Below, piece by piece: positions 18,673 to 26,404 of a stretch of 64,000 nucleotides of DNA. The notes beneath the pieces are model-generated. The model was given only the letters and a program-made list of their open reading frames with translations, made no database searches and was not told where the DNA came from. Location of the stretch: contig NZ_FOCZ01000004.1 of NCBI RefSeq assembly GCF_900110245.1, forward strand, positions 62,001 to 126,000. Reading direction: 5' to 3'. Position 1 is the first letter of the stretch. Each line of letters begins with the position of its first letter. Source of the stretch: Niastella yeongjuensis. GTDB taxonomy: Bacteria > Bacteroidota > Bacteroidia > Chitinophagales > Chitinophagaceae. The translations under genes and the position numbers were made by a program.

Positions 18673-19359
18673 TTACACAGGCTTATCTACCAGCAGTATG
18701 GTGGCCGCATTCCGCAGTCCCGACTTAAGCGGATAACTCCGCGCGTTCACCTGTTGGTAATACTCGATGCCCAGCATCGCTATTACGATATTCGTGCTGG
18801 CGGCTGGTAATGCCATTGTAAGCGTAGCTGCCTGCGTAGGATCGCTATTGTAAGGCAATTCATTCGTTCCCTGCATGGCATAATCATACGCTTCCGTGTC
18901 GAAATTGACAGCGGCAGCTGCAGCCACGATCCTGTAATGGGTCATGCCTCTGGCCCTTTCCACCATGTTACGGGGCACAAAAACGGGAATGTTCACTACT
19001 ACTTCTCCCGACACCCGGTTGAAACTCATAGGGCAGCGCACAAAAAGTGAACTCGTAATACCTGCCCGTTCGTTGAACTGGAAATCCTTCAGCTCCTTAA
19101 AGTCGCCGGCATTTACCGTACGTTCACCCCTTTCATTTATGGGGTCGGTCTTTACAATAGTGAGTATTACCTCCAACAATCGCGCGTAGGTGATTCTGTC
19201 CTTCGCTATACTTGTTACTTCCTTGAAAATCGTACGCAGCAAGGTAGCTGCTTTACTGGCGGTCTTAAACTCCGCATTGTTCTCCCGTGTACGATCAAAA
19301 GCAGACGCATTTTTTATTCTGTCTGCCGATATTCCACGATTGGCTGTTGTTTTTGCCAT
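18673..19359 (-). CDS. Unknown conserved-looking protein, 228 aa (paralogue of 21515-22183)
   Basis: I do not know the function. The N-terminal motif 'AFDRTRENNAEFKTASKAA' followed by 'LLRTIFKEV' recurs in the 222-aa protein at 21515-22183 ('AFELTRQNNAEFSRACTAN', 'LLRQAFKLG'), as do the later 'INERGERTV/VNGRGERRV', 'F.FN', a strand-rich central part and a C-terminal 'VIAMLGIEYYQ/VIVALGIEFFL'. The two are therefore homologous over their full length although clearly diverged. No signal peptide or membrane helix is seen. Several beta-strand stretches separated by loops would fit a structural protein. The next gene on the strand is a small holin-like protein. Confidence 0.72.
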   Translation of the reverse strand: MAKTTANRGISADRIKNASAFDRTRENNAEFKTASKAATLLRTIFKEVTSIAKDRITYARLLEVILTIVKTDPINERGERTVNAGDFKELKDFQFNERAGITSSLFVRCPMSFNRVSGEVVVNIPVFVPRNMVERARGMTHYRIVAAAAAVNFDTEAYDYAMQGTNELPYNSDPTQAATLTMALPAASTNIVIAMLGIEYYQQVNARSYPLKSGLRNAATILLVDKPV

Positions 19360-19788
19360 TGAAATAAAATTTTTTTAGTTAAAAAATAGGCGGCCAAATG
19401 CCGAAAACATTTTACAAAAGCGAAGGTGGCCCCCTGGGCCCGGTCCTAGCGCCCAGGAATGTTCGAATTGATATCTGTCTGCCTGGGAATTTTGTTCGAA
19501 TGATCATGCTGTAAAATTTGTTTTGCAACAAGTAATTAATACAACACAAATATGGCCCTGTAAAAAGGCGTTATATCATAGTGTAATCATAGGCTATGAA
19601 AAATATATTTTGAAAGAATAGAAAAAGACGGACTAGCTGGCGGGCATGTATACCTGATCTTGCAATGAGCGAGAATTGTATAAAAATGGCGGGCAGTATG
19701 GAAAATAAAAAAGATAGCCTCAATAAAAAGGCTATCTATCAGTTCGCTGACTGAGGCTTGTGAAACGTTATTTTAAAAGCAAAAAAAC
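19360..19788. other. Intergenic region between RteC-domain gene and 228-aa gene
   Basis: No gene is visible in these 429 bases. Besides the terminator at 19713-19736 there is a GC-rich dyad CCTGGGC (19433-19439) / GCCCAGG (19451-19457) and two copies of the sequence GTTCGAAT about 45 bases apart (near 19461 and 19493). These may be binding sites for the promoter of the 228-aa gene. Confidence 0.35.
19702..19736 (-). terminator. Rho-independent terminator behind the RteC-domain gene
   Basis: GATAGCCT (19713-19720) and AGGCTATC (19729-19736) form an 8-bp stem with an 8-base A-rich loop. On the minus strand the hairpin is followed by TTTTTTATTTTC, and it lies about 50 bases past the stop at 19789. 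Confidence 0.75.
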
Positions 19789-20658
19789 TTATCCCTGGCC
19801 ATCACCTTGCAATTCATCAATATATTGTAAATAGCCTTTGCGAAGGCTATCGAGAAATTGTGTATACCCTCCTTTTTTACGACGAAGAATTTCCTGAAAT
19901 ACGGTGGTATAATGGGGAACTTTAATTTTAAAAACAAATTGAAGGTAATCGAAGATCTCCTTTAAGGTAGCTGAACCGTTATTGAATAAACCATTTGCTT
20001 TAGCAGAATAAACGAATTCCACGAAGGCAGATTTGTGATGTGTCCAATTAAGAGGGCGGACTTTAAACTTCACTTCCTCATTTTCAATTTCCTTTGGCGA
20101 CAGCGCTTTTTGAAGATATCCAGCCAATAATTCATTGGCTATTATGCGGGAGAATATATAATCGATTCCGGTAGAAAATAATGGATGGGCATTTATATCA
20201 TCGATGCAAAACGATAATGAAGCACCTTGTTTGTTACGTAAGAATAATTTATCATCAAACAGTGTTTCCCTGCACCGGTGGTATTGGTAAAAGAATTTAT
20301 TGTCTATAAAAAAGTGTTGCACCCGGTCTAATTGACTTCGGTAAAAGATCTTAATATCCTCTTCGTTGCCTATCGGCCGGCTTGTTTCTAAACAGTATAC
20401 ATGCTGATAAAAAAGGAGCAAACTATAAAACTTCGGTTTTATTTCTTTAAAGAAAAAGATCTCTTCCGTGTCACAGGGAAAGCCGGTTTGAATAACATGT
20501 TCCTGCAGTAAGTTCATGGCATCCCTGCAAGCGTGCAGGGACTGTTGCGCCTGACTAAGCGAATTTTCCGGCTTGTCAAGAATGGCGGCCAGCTTATCAG
20601 TTAATTCCTGGAACAGGACTTCCCAAAAAGGCAAATGTTTTGTTACTTCCATTTTCAT
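19789..20658 (-). CDS. RteC domain-containing protein
   Basis: The 289-residue protein matches RteC, the regulator first known from the Bacteroides tetracycline-resistance conjugative transposon CTnDOT, where it promotes excision. The typical middle region is seen here as 'EEIFFFKEIKPKFYSLLLFYQHVYCLE' (residues ~65-90, split around 20 residues) followed by a Lys/Phe-rich helix. The C-terminal 'ATLKEIFDYLQFVFKIKV' and 'RKKGGYTQFLDSLRKGYLQYIDE' fit the winged-helix-like end of the family. No other conjugation gene is in the window, so it may be a domesticated or orphan regulator. It is terminated by a clear hairpin and lies between two unknown paralogues. Confidence 0.82.
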   Translation of the reverse strand: MKMEVTKHLPFWEVLFQELTDKLAAILDKPENSLSQAQQSLHACRDAMNLLQEHVIQTGFPCDTEEIFFFKEIKPKFYSLLLFYQHVYCLETSRPIGNEEDIKIFYRSQLDRVQHFFIDNKFFYQYHRCRETLFDDKLFLRNKQGASLSFCIDDINAHPLFSTGIDYIFSRIIANELLAGYLQKALSPKEIENEEVKFKVRPLNWTHHKSAFVEFVYSAKANGLFNNGSATLKEIFDYLQFVFKIKVPHYTTVFQEILRRKKGGYTQFLDSLRKGYLQYIDELQGDGQG

Positions 20659-20812
20659 AGTAGTAATTTTTAGTCAATAGTTTTTATTACCGCATTCTAC
20701 GATTTAAAAGGATCGAATACCAATACGCGTTACGACTGTTAGGGGGGAGTTGCTATTGACTTCAAATTACTATGTAATAGGCAGATAAAAATTGATATAT
20801 TTTAAGATTTAT

Positions 20813-21397
20813 TCATTTCCGTTTTATCCGGCTAAAATATTCACTCGTAATTCCCAAATATGAGGCAAGGTGTTTACTGGCTACCCGTTGAAGCAGTTCT
20901 TGTTGATTTGTTACCAGCCATTCATATCGCTCCCTGGGAGGTTTAGATTTTACAAACGATAGTTGATCCGATAGCAGGTAATATTTGCCGGTAAGCACGA
21001 GGCCTATTCGTTGAAACTCGGGAAACCTGTAATAAATTTCGTATAGCTCATCGTGGGTTATATAAAACAGTTGGGATGGTTCCAGGGCCTGGATGTATTC
21101 ATAAGATGGTTGCTGCATATAAAAACTGGAAACGGAAAATACTACGTCACCCTCGCTCATAAACCACCTGTTAACGTCTTTTCCTTTAGACAGGTAAAAG
21201 CATCGTAACAATCCGCTTTCTATAAAACTCACCCGTCGTGACGTATCCCCTTCTTTTAAAAGGTATTCATTTTTGGCTAAGGTTTTCGATTTCAATGTTT
21301 TCCGTAAATGCTCCTGTAAGTCAGAAGACAAGGGTTGCACTTTATATTGGGAAGGCCCTGGCTCTTGAATCGTGTTTAAAAATTCAAGTATACGCAT
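20813..21397 (-). CDS. Crp/Fnr family transcriptional regulator
   Basis: The protein of 194 residues has an N-terminal cyclic-nucleotide-binding-type jelly roll (residues ~25-135: 'LLKEGDTSRRVSFIESGLLRCFYL', 'GDVVFSVSSFYMQQPSYEYIQALEPSQLFYI', each a typical strand pattern) and a C-terminal helix-turn-helix 'VASKHLASYLGITSEYFSRIKRK'. This short form, lacking obvious cAMP-contact residues or Fnr cysteines, is widespread in Bacteroidota and often controls a neighbouring gene. Neighbours are RteC and the 222-aa unknown protein on the same strand. Its signal is unknown. Confidence 0.88.
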   Translation of the reverse strand: MRILEFLNTIQEPGPSQYKVQPLSSDLQEHLRKTLKSKTLAKNEYLLKEGDTSRRVSFIESGLLRCFYLSKGKDVNRWFMSEGDVVFSVSSFYMQQPSYEYIQALEPSQLFYITHDELYEIYYRFPEFQRIGLVLTGKYYLLSDQLSFVKSKPPRERYEWLVTNQQELLQRVASKHLASYLGITSEYFSRIKRK

Positions 21398-21514
21398 AGA
21401 AAATAAGGTTTAATGAAAGTTCATGAACAGGCATACAGCCTGTGTAATTAATATTTAAGGTAATGAGCAAACGAAGATGTCCGGCTGGAGTTATAATGGG
21501 CGACTATGTCAGGC

Positions 21515-22183
21515 TTAAAACACTTTTACAACAGCCAGGGCATTATGTTTTTTATCAACCGGTGTAATACTCCCTCGGTCGTCAAGAAAGAATTCTATTC
21601 CCAATGCAACAATAACAGTCTTATCAGGCTGATAGTCAATAACTGGAATCTGCAGCTGCAGGTCTTTATGATGCTGCAGGGCCAAATCCAAAATATCGGT
21701 TTGCACGGGTTCAACCGGGAACGCTTCTTTTTCTAAATCCACCGACGCCGCCAGGGCAGTCAGCATAAAAGCGTTGGCGCCAGATGCCGTGTCTATCATA
21801 GCCTGGGGAATAATGGAGGGAAAGCTGATGGTAGCCCGCATCAGCTGGTTATCGAATATAATCGAATAAGGTGCTTTTAAAACATTCTGCAGGTTGGTGT
21901 CGCGGTTAAAGTTAAACCCTTTCAGAGTGGTCAACACGCCCTGTGGCACCCTGCGTTCGCCCCGTCCGTTTACGAGGTCACTTTGAAGGATCTTAAACAT
22001 TGTTTTAGTAAGCCGGCCTGAAACATAACGATCCGCCTTATTGCGCATTCCCAGTTTAAAAGCCTGCCGAAGCAGGCGGTTAGCCGTGCAGGCACGGGAA
22101 AACTCTGCGTTGTTTTGCCGGGTCAATTCAAAAGCAGGGTCGGCAAGCACCCGTTTGCGGTTTAATGGCGTTTTCTTCTTCAT
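21515..22183 (-). CDS. Unknown protein, 222 aa (paralogue of 18673-19359)
   Basis: It is homologous to the 228-aa protein at 18673-19359 (shared 'TR.NNAEF', 'LLR..FK', 'GERRV', '.LGIE.F' elements). The N-terminus is strongly basic (MKKKTPLNRKRVLADPAFEL). The middle is strand-rich ('APYSIIFDNQLMRATISFPSIIPQAMID') and the C-terminus resembles that of the paralogue ('KTVIVALGIEFFLDDRG'). It has no membrane or signal segment and no small hydrophobic partner gene, unlike the paralogue. A long perfect inverted repeat lies 80 bases upstream of its start and could control it. Function unknown. Confidence 0.7.
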   Translation of the reverse strand: MKKKTPLNRKRVLADPAFELTRQNNAEFSRACTANRLLRQAFKLGMRNKADRYVSGRLTKTMFKILQSDLVNGRGERRVPQGVLTTLKGFNFNRDTNLQNVLKAPYSIIFDNQLMRATISFPSIIPQAMIDTASGANAFMLTALAASVDLEKEAFPVEPVQTDILDLALQHHKDLQLQIPVIDYQPDKTVIVALGIEFFLDDRGSITPVDKKHNALAVVKVF

Positions 22184-22262
22184 ATGGAACTCAGGATTAT
22201 TATACTGACAAGCCTACCCGAAGTTATCACTTATATACATACAATATAGCCATTTCCCGGAA

Positions 22263-22332
22263 ATAATTGCACTGTAATTGCACTGGATTACCACTGTAAC
22301 TCCACTCCTCAGTGCAATTACAGTGCAATTAT
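22263..22332. repeat. Perfect 23-bp inverted repeat with 24-bp spacer
   Basis: Bases 22263-22285 are the exact reverse complement of 22310-22332. Each arm contains two copies of TTGCACTG, and the spacer holds a further CACTGTAA, so the unit is a set of near-identical half sites. It could be a strong hairpin or a multi-site operator. It lies 80-149 bases upstream of the 222-aa gene. Confidence 0.85.
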
Positions 22333-22690
22333 GTTGGTAGTTTAATGGGAGTAGTACCGGCTATCCACCGTATATAGCATAAGGCAGACTACATATAGAC
22401 ATGGGGATCACAAGGCAAAATTGTGGAAGTCGTATTGAGCTGCAGGCCGATGCACATATGGCTCACCAATACTACCGGCTTGTTACACAATCAAATATCA
22501 GTTATTGTAACAGGGCGAACAACAACACTGCTCCTATATGGGAATGGAGGCATTTAATGCAGGTAGCGATTCTAAAATAGGCCAAAGCCTTTGTAAAAAT
22601 GTGTTGCTTTGCAAACAACAATCCCATTTGCACGGTAATTTACTATGGAAGGGGCCATGCGGTGCTTGGGCGTTTATCTTTTTTCTGACA

Positions 22691-22698
22691 TATATTTG
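22691..22698 (+). promoter_or_regulatory. Candidate Bacteroidota -7 promoter element
   Basis: TATATTTG fits the known Bacteroidota primary sigma consensus TAnnTTTG. It lies 22 bases before the start at 22720. A TTGG about 22 bases further upstream could serve as the -33 element, although the spacing is slightly long. Confidence 0.4.
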
Positions 22699-22719
22699 TA
22701 TAACAACGATTAAACAAAT

Positions 22720-23226
22720 ATGCATATAAAACTCACCTTATCTTTCCTATTCCTTTTTGTTCTATCTGGTTTTGGGCAAAAGAATGATAAAATGGACTTC
22801 AAAGCTAAATTCTGGATTGCATACCTGGCCAATGATACTATGTATGATCTCTTAAAATATAATGTTGCTCAAGACAGTATCATAATAACACGCAAAACAG
22901 ACCCGGGGTTTTCAGGAAAATACAATATTGTATTTAGGCAGAAATTAGATAATACACAGAAAGCAAGTTTATCTAAAATATCATTGTTAATTAGTAATAG
23001 TAAATTTAATTCTTATTATTACAATCCATGCATAATCCATGGATCGACAATTGAATTTTGTTTTATGTGGCCTGACCAAACAAAAAGGATTACTGTAGCG
23101 AATTATTATTCATATAAATTGGGGCAGGTTGTCGATTTTGTTAATAACAATGTGCCCGATAAGTATAGAATTTTATACAACAAGATCAAGCTTCAGGCTG
23201 ACTTTAAAAATTGTCTAAGCAAATAG
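22720..23226 (+). CDS. Secreted hypothetical protein, 168 aa
   Basis: The protein starts with a clear signal peptide (MHIKLTLSFLFLFVLSGFGQ) that ends at a Gln typical of Bacteroidota. The mature 148 residues hold no motif I know; they are rich in Tyr, Asn and Lys and contain two cysteines near the middle and end ('NPCIIHGSTIEFCF') that could form a disulfide. It is probably periplasmic or surface-exposed. The gene stands alone on the plus strand; a truncated nuclease frame follows about 70-100 bases downstream. Confidence 0.65.
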   Translation: MHIKLTLSFLFLFVLSGFGQKNDKMDFKAKFWIAYLANDTMYDLLKYNVAQDSIIITRKTDPGFSGKYNIVFRQKLDNTQKASLSKISLLISNSKFNSYYYNPCIIHGSTIEFCFMWPDQTKRITVANYYSYKLGQVVDFVNNNVPDKYRILYNKIKLQADFKNCLSK

Positions 23227-23293
23227 TAAAATTAAAAGAGGTTTCATTCGTGCCTCAAAATGTAGTTGCTCGGGTGTTTACCTATATCCATAG

Positions 23294-23674
23294 AGCCTGG
23301 CTTCACGATGCGTTACTTATACACTTTTATTGTCACAATTATTGGAATCGGATGGATTCAATATAGAATTGATGCAGGGAACGAAAGATGGCGGTGTTGA
23401 TATAATTGCCACAAAATTGCATGGTATCTCCGGGTATTACAAAACACTTTGGCAGGCAAAAAAGTATTCAAAAAATAAAGTATCAATAAACACAGTACGC
23501 GAATTAGCAGATAGCGTAAATGAGTTCAAGGCATCTAAGGGAATTATTGTAACATCAACTTATTTGACAAAGGATGCATTGTATCGCATAGAGCGTGATA
23601 AATATATTTTAAGTAAAGTAGACAGGGTAGATCTGGACAACTGGATCAACAGCATTTTGCGTCGGCATTTATAA
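23294..23674 (+). pseudogene. Mrr-like restriction endonuclease, N-terminally truncated
   Basis: The 114-residue frame (from a TTG at 23330) begins in the middle of a PD-(D/E)XK nuclease domain: 'LLESDGFNIELMQGTKDGGVDIIA' carries the catalytic Asp and 'LWQAKKYSKNK' the Q-x-K motif of Mrr-like enzymes, followed by 'VRELADSVNEFKASKGIIVTSTYLTKDA', which closes the fold. Intact members start with a conserved 'FE.LV..LL' helix before this point. Here the frame upstream reaches a TAG at 23291 without any ATG, so the beginning is missing. It is either a pseudogene or an expressed remnant from a weak start. It supports loss of a restriction or defence gene in this region. Confidence 0.6.
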
Positions 23675-23678
23675 ACAT

Positions 23679-23745
23679 TGAATGTAAAAGCACCTTCGTT
23701 AACAATCAAAAAGCATAAAGGCGGAATTAAACCCTAAAAACTCCT
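23679..23745 (+). repeat. Short copy of the dispersed repeat leader (copy C)
   Basis: The sequence around AACAATCAAAAAG and GGCGGAATTAAA resembles 15462-15522, which leads into repeat copy A. Only about 60 bases match, so this is a partial or strongly decayed copy. Confidence 0.4.
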
Positions 23746-23796
23746 AATAAGACTTCGATGGTTATCCATAGAACTCGTTAGTCCGTTAATAAACAA

Positions 23797-23820
23797 AAAA
23801 AGCCGGTTAAACCGGCTTTT
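23797..23820. terminator. Bidirectional terminator
   Basis: AAAAGCCGGTT and AACCGGCTTTT form a stem with a very short loop, flanked by A on the left and T on the right, so it can end transcription from both sides: the nuclease remnant on the plus strand and the small gene at 23843-24013 on the minus strand. Confidence 0.75.
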
Positions 23821-23842
23821 AGTATTACTTTAAGTTAGTTGA

Positions 23843-24013
23843 CTATTTAGCTTGAGACTTTTTGAAAGATTCAGGTAGCCCGACTTTCTTTAAAAACGCA
23901 GCAGCAGCCTCCCTTTTCTTAATAAAGTAAGGATCATTGGCATAGTCCTTTACTGATTTATCAGTGACTGCCTTACTCTTTGCTGTCAATTTCTTTTTAG
24001 TTATATTTCCCAT
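23843..24013 (-). CDS. Small basic protein, 56 aa, upstream-partner type
   Basis: This short frame starts ATG (a second ATG lies directly before it) and encodes a Lys- and Ala-rich helical peptide, MGNITKKKLTAKSKAVTD and onwards, ending SFKKSQAK. It lies 33 bases after the DUF6934-like gene on the same strand and just before a strong terminator, so it is most likely the second gene of a two-gene unit. Its small size, high charge and pairing resemble the antitoxin or partner of a toxin-antitoxin-type cassette, but no family is recognised and the role is inference. Confidence 0.5.
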   Translation of the reverse strand: MGNITKKKLTAKSKAVTDKSVKDYANDPYFIKKREAAAAFLKKVGLPESFKKSQAK

Positions 24014-24046
24014 CATCAACTGATTTAATATTTCAAATTTAAGAAT

Positions 24047-24493
24047 TTATTTGCCCTTTAGCAAGAACGCATCGAAATTAACACCCTTTTGAAAGGGTTG
24101 CCATGAGGAATTTATACTCCCTTGTATTTCAAATATTAAGCTAATTTGATCCCATAGCCTGGCTATCCCCATCTGATATAACCGCGTACGAGATTTGGTG
24201 CTTCCCCATGCTAAAATGATAGCTTGAGGATGGTCTTTCATGAATTCATATACCGTTGCAGCTACCGTTGCCAGCACTTTATCCCGATCGGAGTTATTGG
24301 AAATAGCAAGATCACTAAAATGCAGATCTTTATCGTCCCAATCGCCAAACGCGAGATTGTATACTTCCTCATTATAATCCACTAGCCTATAAAACTCAAC
24401 TATCTTCTTAATATTACCATTAGGCCCATTACTGAAAAATTCATAATAATAGCTGGCTGGCCGTTTTGTGAAAGAATAGGTTTCAAGTTGCAT
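24047..24493 (-). CDS. DUF6934-like protein, 148 aa
   Basis: The protein has the pattern I associate with DUF6934: an N-terminal part 'FTKRPASYYYEFFSNGPNG', then 'VYNLAFGDWDDKDLHFSDLAISNNSDRDKVLATVAATVYEF' (split across residues ~60-105), and 'IILAWGSTKSRTRLYQMGI', where 'GST.SRTRLY' is the most typical block. Members are small cytoplasmic proteins of Bacteroidota, and their function is not known; the 'GSTxxRTRLYQ' block suggests an acyltransferase-like or nucleotide-binding fold, but this is a guess. A 56-aa gene follows 33 bases downstream. No regulation is visible apart from an AATTGGC/GCCAATT dyad at 24544-24570 upstream of the start. Confidence 0.65.
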   Translation of the reverse strand: MQLETYSFTKRPASYYYEFFSNGPNGNIKKIVEFYRLVDYNEEVYNLAFGDWDDKDLHFSDLAISNNSDRDKVLATVAATVYEFMKDHPQAIILAWGSTKSRTRLYQMGIARLWDQISLIFEIQGSINSSWQPFQKGVNFDAFLLKGK

Positions 24494-25233
24494 TGCTATT
24501 GATTAACCGTGTTTAAATAATTATTAGCAAGACTGAATACTGTAATTGGCCGGTCTGTATCTAGCCAATTTTACGACCCAATAGGTTTTAAAAAAACGGG
24601 CAAATGTTTGTAAGATTAGTAGCAGAGAAAACCCGGAGGCTGGGCATTGATTAGTTTCCATATTATTGATTATTGGTATTATTTATTAAAACAACTTACT
24701 TGCCCTGTTGTACTAACTGCATCCCATCACTCTTTATCCACAATTCCTTTATCTTTACAACTTCGGTAAAATGAGGATATACTTGTATTTCGTTCACTTA
24801 TGACCGAGAATGTTCAACCATTGTACCGGCAAAAAATGCATTAATGCGAAATGATCGGCGGGCAGTATGCGAAGGGATCCAGGTACATTAGGGTTAACAG
24901 ATCCAATTTAATAGAACAATATAATGCCATCAGTTTGCCAATGATCATTTGCAAAGTCACCTAAACTTCTCCCGCAAAAATAGTTACCCCGTTAGTGAGC
25001 GTTACAGTAGTAGCGAACGTATGTAGGGCAATGTGGCACCCATGTATCTTTTGTATTCCCATACTGGCAATGGGAATGGTCTTTGTACCGGTCAAGAATG
25101 GTAAGAGCGGTGGGTACCGATAATGATCTCAGAACGCTTGAGCTTCTTTATCAAATATCAGTTTTTGAAACAAGGCGATCGTAAACCCATTGAACTGCTT
25201 GTTTATGGGATTGCAGCGTGAAAGTAATGAGCC

Positions 25234-25443
25234 GATTGGAAGAAGAATTAAATTCCGAAAGATGTACCAAACACACTATGCCCTACCATTTTTTTAATTG
25301 ATTGCCTAATATAATTAAATCCTCGTATATTCGAAATCTGAACAGCAATTAAATATCGAACTGCTGAATTATTGAGGACAATCATTTTTGCTACCATCTT
25401 GACTACAATCAATTTTTTAAAAATTTCCTGATTTCCATTAGTA
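25234..25443 (+). repeat. Dispersed intergenic repeat, copy B (~210 bp)
   Basis: It aligns with 15497-15712 in the same orientation, as described there. Copy B lies about 270 bases upstream of the second ECF sigma gene (plus strand), while copy A lies about 220 bases upstream of the first one (minus strand), so the repeat has opposite orientation relative to the two genes. Confidence 0.6.
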
Positions 25444-25583
25444 AATTTCTTTCCAATTGTTGTTTTAATAGTAGAATACCATATTAATCACTGCTTTTAG
25501 ACAGCTTCCTACCACGATTTAGGAGAGTTCGTTCTATGCAATCCTTTTTAATCATTTAGCATTATCCATTCACATAGCTTCCT

Positions 25584-25639
25584 AATGCGTAACCCCGGCG
25601 CATTAAACATTTTCGTATGCTGCAAAACCATTGCAGCAT
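25584..25639 (+). promoter_or_regulatory. Two hairpins upstream of the second sigma gene
   Basis: AATGCG (25584-25589) pairs with CGCATT (25599-25604), and ATGCTGCAA (25617-25625) pairs with TTGCAGCAT (25631-25639) with a 5-base loop. They lie 70-130 bases before the start codon and could be operator dyads or leader structures. Confidence 0.45.
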
Positions 25640-25711
25640 ATTATGAGTATTTTAATTAATAACTGGCGCATATAGCACCAACAACTTAAACACTCAAACA
25701 ACCAAAGCTTT

Positions 25712-26317
25712 ATGCTAAATGAAGCACCAATGGATAATGACTCACTCTTGATCCAACAATTTAAGGAAGGAAATGAGGAAGCGTTTAATAAAATTTATTA
25801 CCAATTTAGCCACTCTCTTTATTATTTCGCCGAAACACTCATTAAGAATCGCGAACAAAGTCAGGAAATTGTCAATGATAGTTTCATAAAGCTTCACACC
25901 AGATGTTCGCATTTCGACACAATTCCCAACATAAAAGCCTTTTTGAATTTAACTGTGAGAAATGCCTGCTTTGATTGGCTTAAAGGGAAAAAGGTGGAAA
26001 ACAAAAGGTTCGGAAGAAAGGTAGAAATCTTCGATGACATTCATGCTTATGACACTTACGAATCAGAGCTGGCCAGCATTCAATCGGAAACAATAGATAG
26101 AATCTTTGAAGAGGCAAAAGCATTGCCCCCCGTCTGCCGAAAAATTTTCCGGATGCATTATATTGACGGGAAGAAGTTAACCGCCATAGCCAAGGAACTC
26201 GGGCTCAAGAAGGGCACTATAAGAACACAACTAAATGTTGCAGTACGCAAGTTAAAAGGTTCCCATAAACTGCTCACCTTGATGCTCTTCAGCAAACTAA
26301 TCCTCTTTTTTTTATAA
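25712..26317 (+). CDS. ECF sigma-70 factor of the second SusC/SusD locus
   Basis: The protein of 201 residues has sigma region 2 ('EQSQEIVNDSFIKLHTRCSHF', 'NIKAFLNLTVRNACFDWLKGKK') and region 4 ('LPPVCRKIFRMHYIDGKKLTAIAKELGLKKGTIRTQ', split by the turn of the helix-turn-helix), with a hydrophobic C-terminal tail 'LMLFSKLILFFL' as in many FecR-partnered sigma factors. It starts the plus-strand row sigma, FecR, SusC, SusD and should activate the latter two upon a signal through the STN domain. The start MLNEAPMDND is the first ATG; the second Met at residue 7 is also possible. Confidence 0.92.
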   Translation: MLNEAPMDNDSLLIQQFKEGNEEAFNKIYYQFSHSLYYFAETLIKNREQSQEIVNDSFIKLHTRCSHFDTIPNIKAFLNLTVRNACFDWLKGKKVENKRFGRKVEIFDDIHAYDTYESELASIQSETIDRIFEEAKALPPVCRKIFRMHYIDGKKLTAIAKELGLKKGTIRTQLNVAVRKLKGSHKLLTLMLFSKLILFFL

Positions 26318-26404
26318 AATAGTAAAATAGTTGCACAAAGCTTTCTTACAAATCTGCTGTCTGTCGTTTTTAATATAGGTAACAGTAAGATTTGAATAAA
26401 AGGT

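Larger units (their letters stand above)
22184..22719. other. Divergent intergenic region with long inverted repeat
   Basis: These 536 bases separate two divergent genes. The left part holds the 23-bp inverted repeat at 22263-22332. The middle part (22400-22690) has short open frames on both strands that lie on top of each other and show no protein-like pattern. A Bacteroidota-like -7 element is found at the right end. Confidence 0.45.
24494..25711. other. Long intergenic region with repeat copy B and hairpins
   Basis: These 1218 bases contain no intact gene. Elements seen: a dyad AATTGGC/GCCAATT (24544-24570), a dyad ATTCCCAT/ATGGGAAT (25055-25077), repeat copy B (25234-25443) and two hairpins just before the second sigma gene (25584-25639). 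The low density of genes and the repeat suggest decayed or inserted DNA. Confidence 0.5.

Noticed and set aside
22534-22729. Two 63-codon frames overlapping on opposite strands
   Set aside because: Mirror-image frames of similar length over the same bases are a common chance event; neither has a convincing start or composition.
15813-25711. Integrative conjugative element or prophage
   Set aside because: Only an RteC-domain protein and a holin-like peptide point that way; no integrase, tra, mobilisation, capsid or terminase gene and no flanking att repeat is visible.
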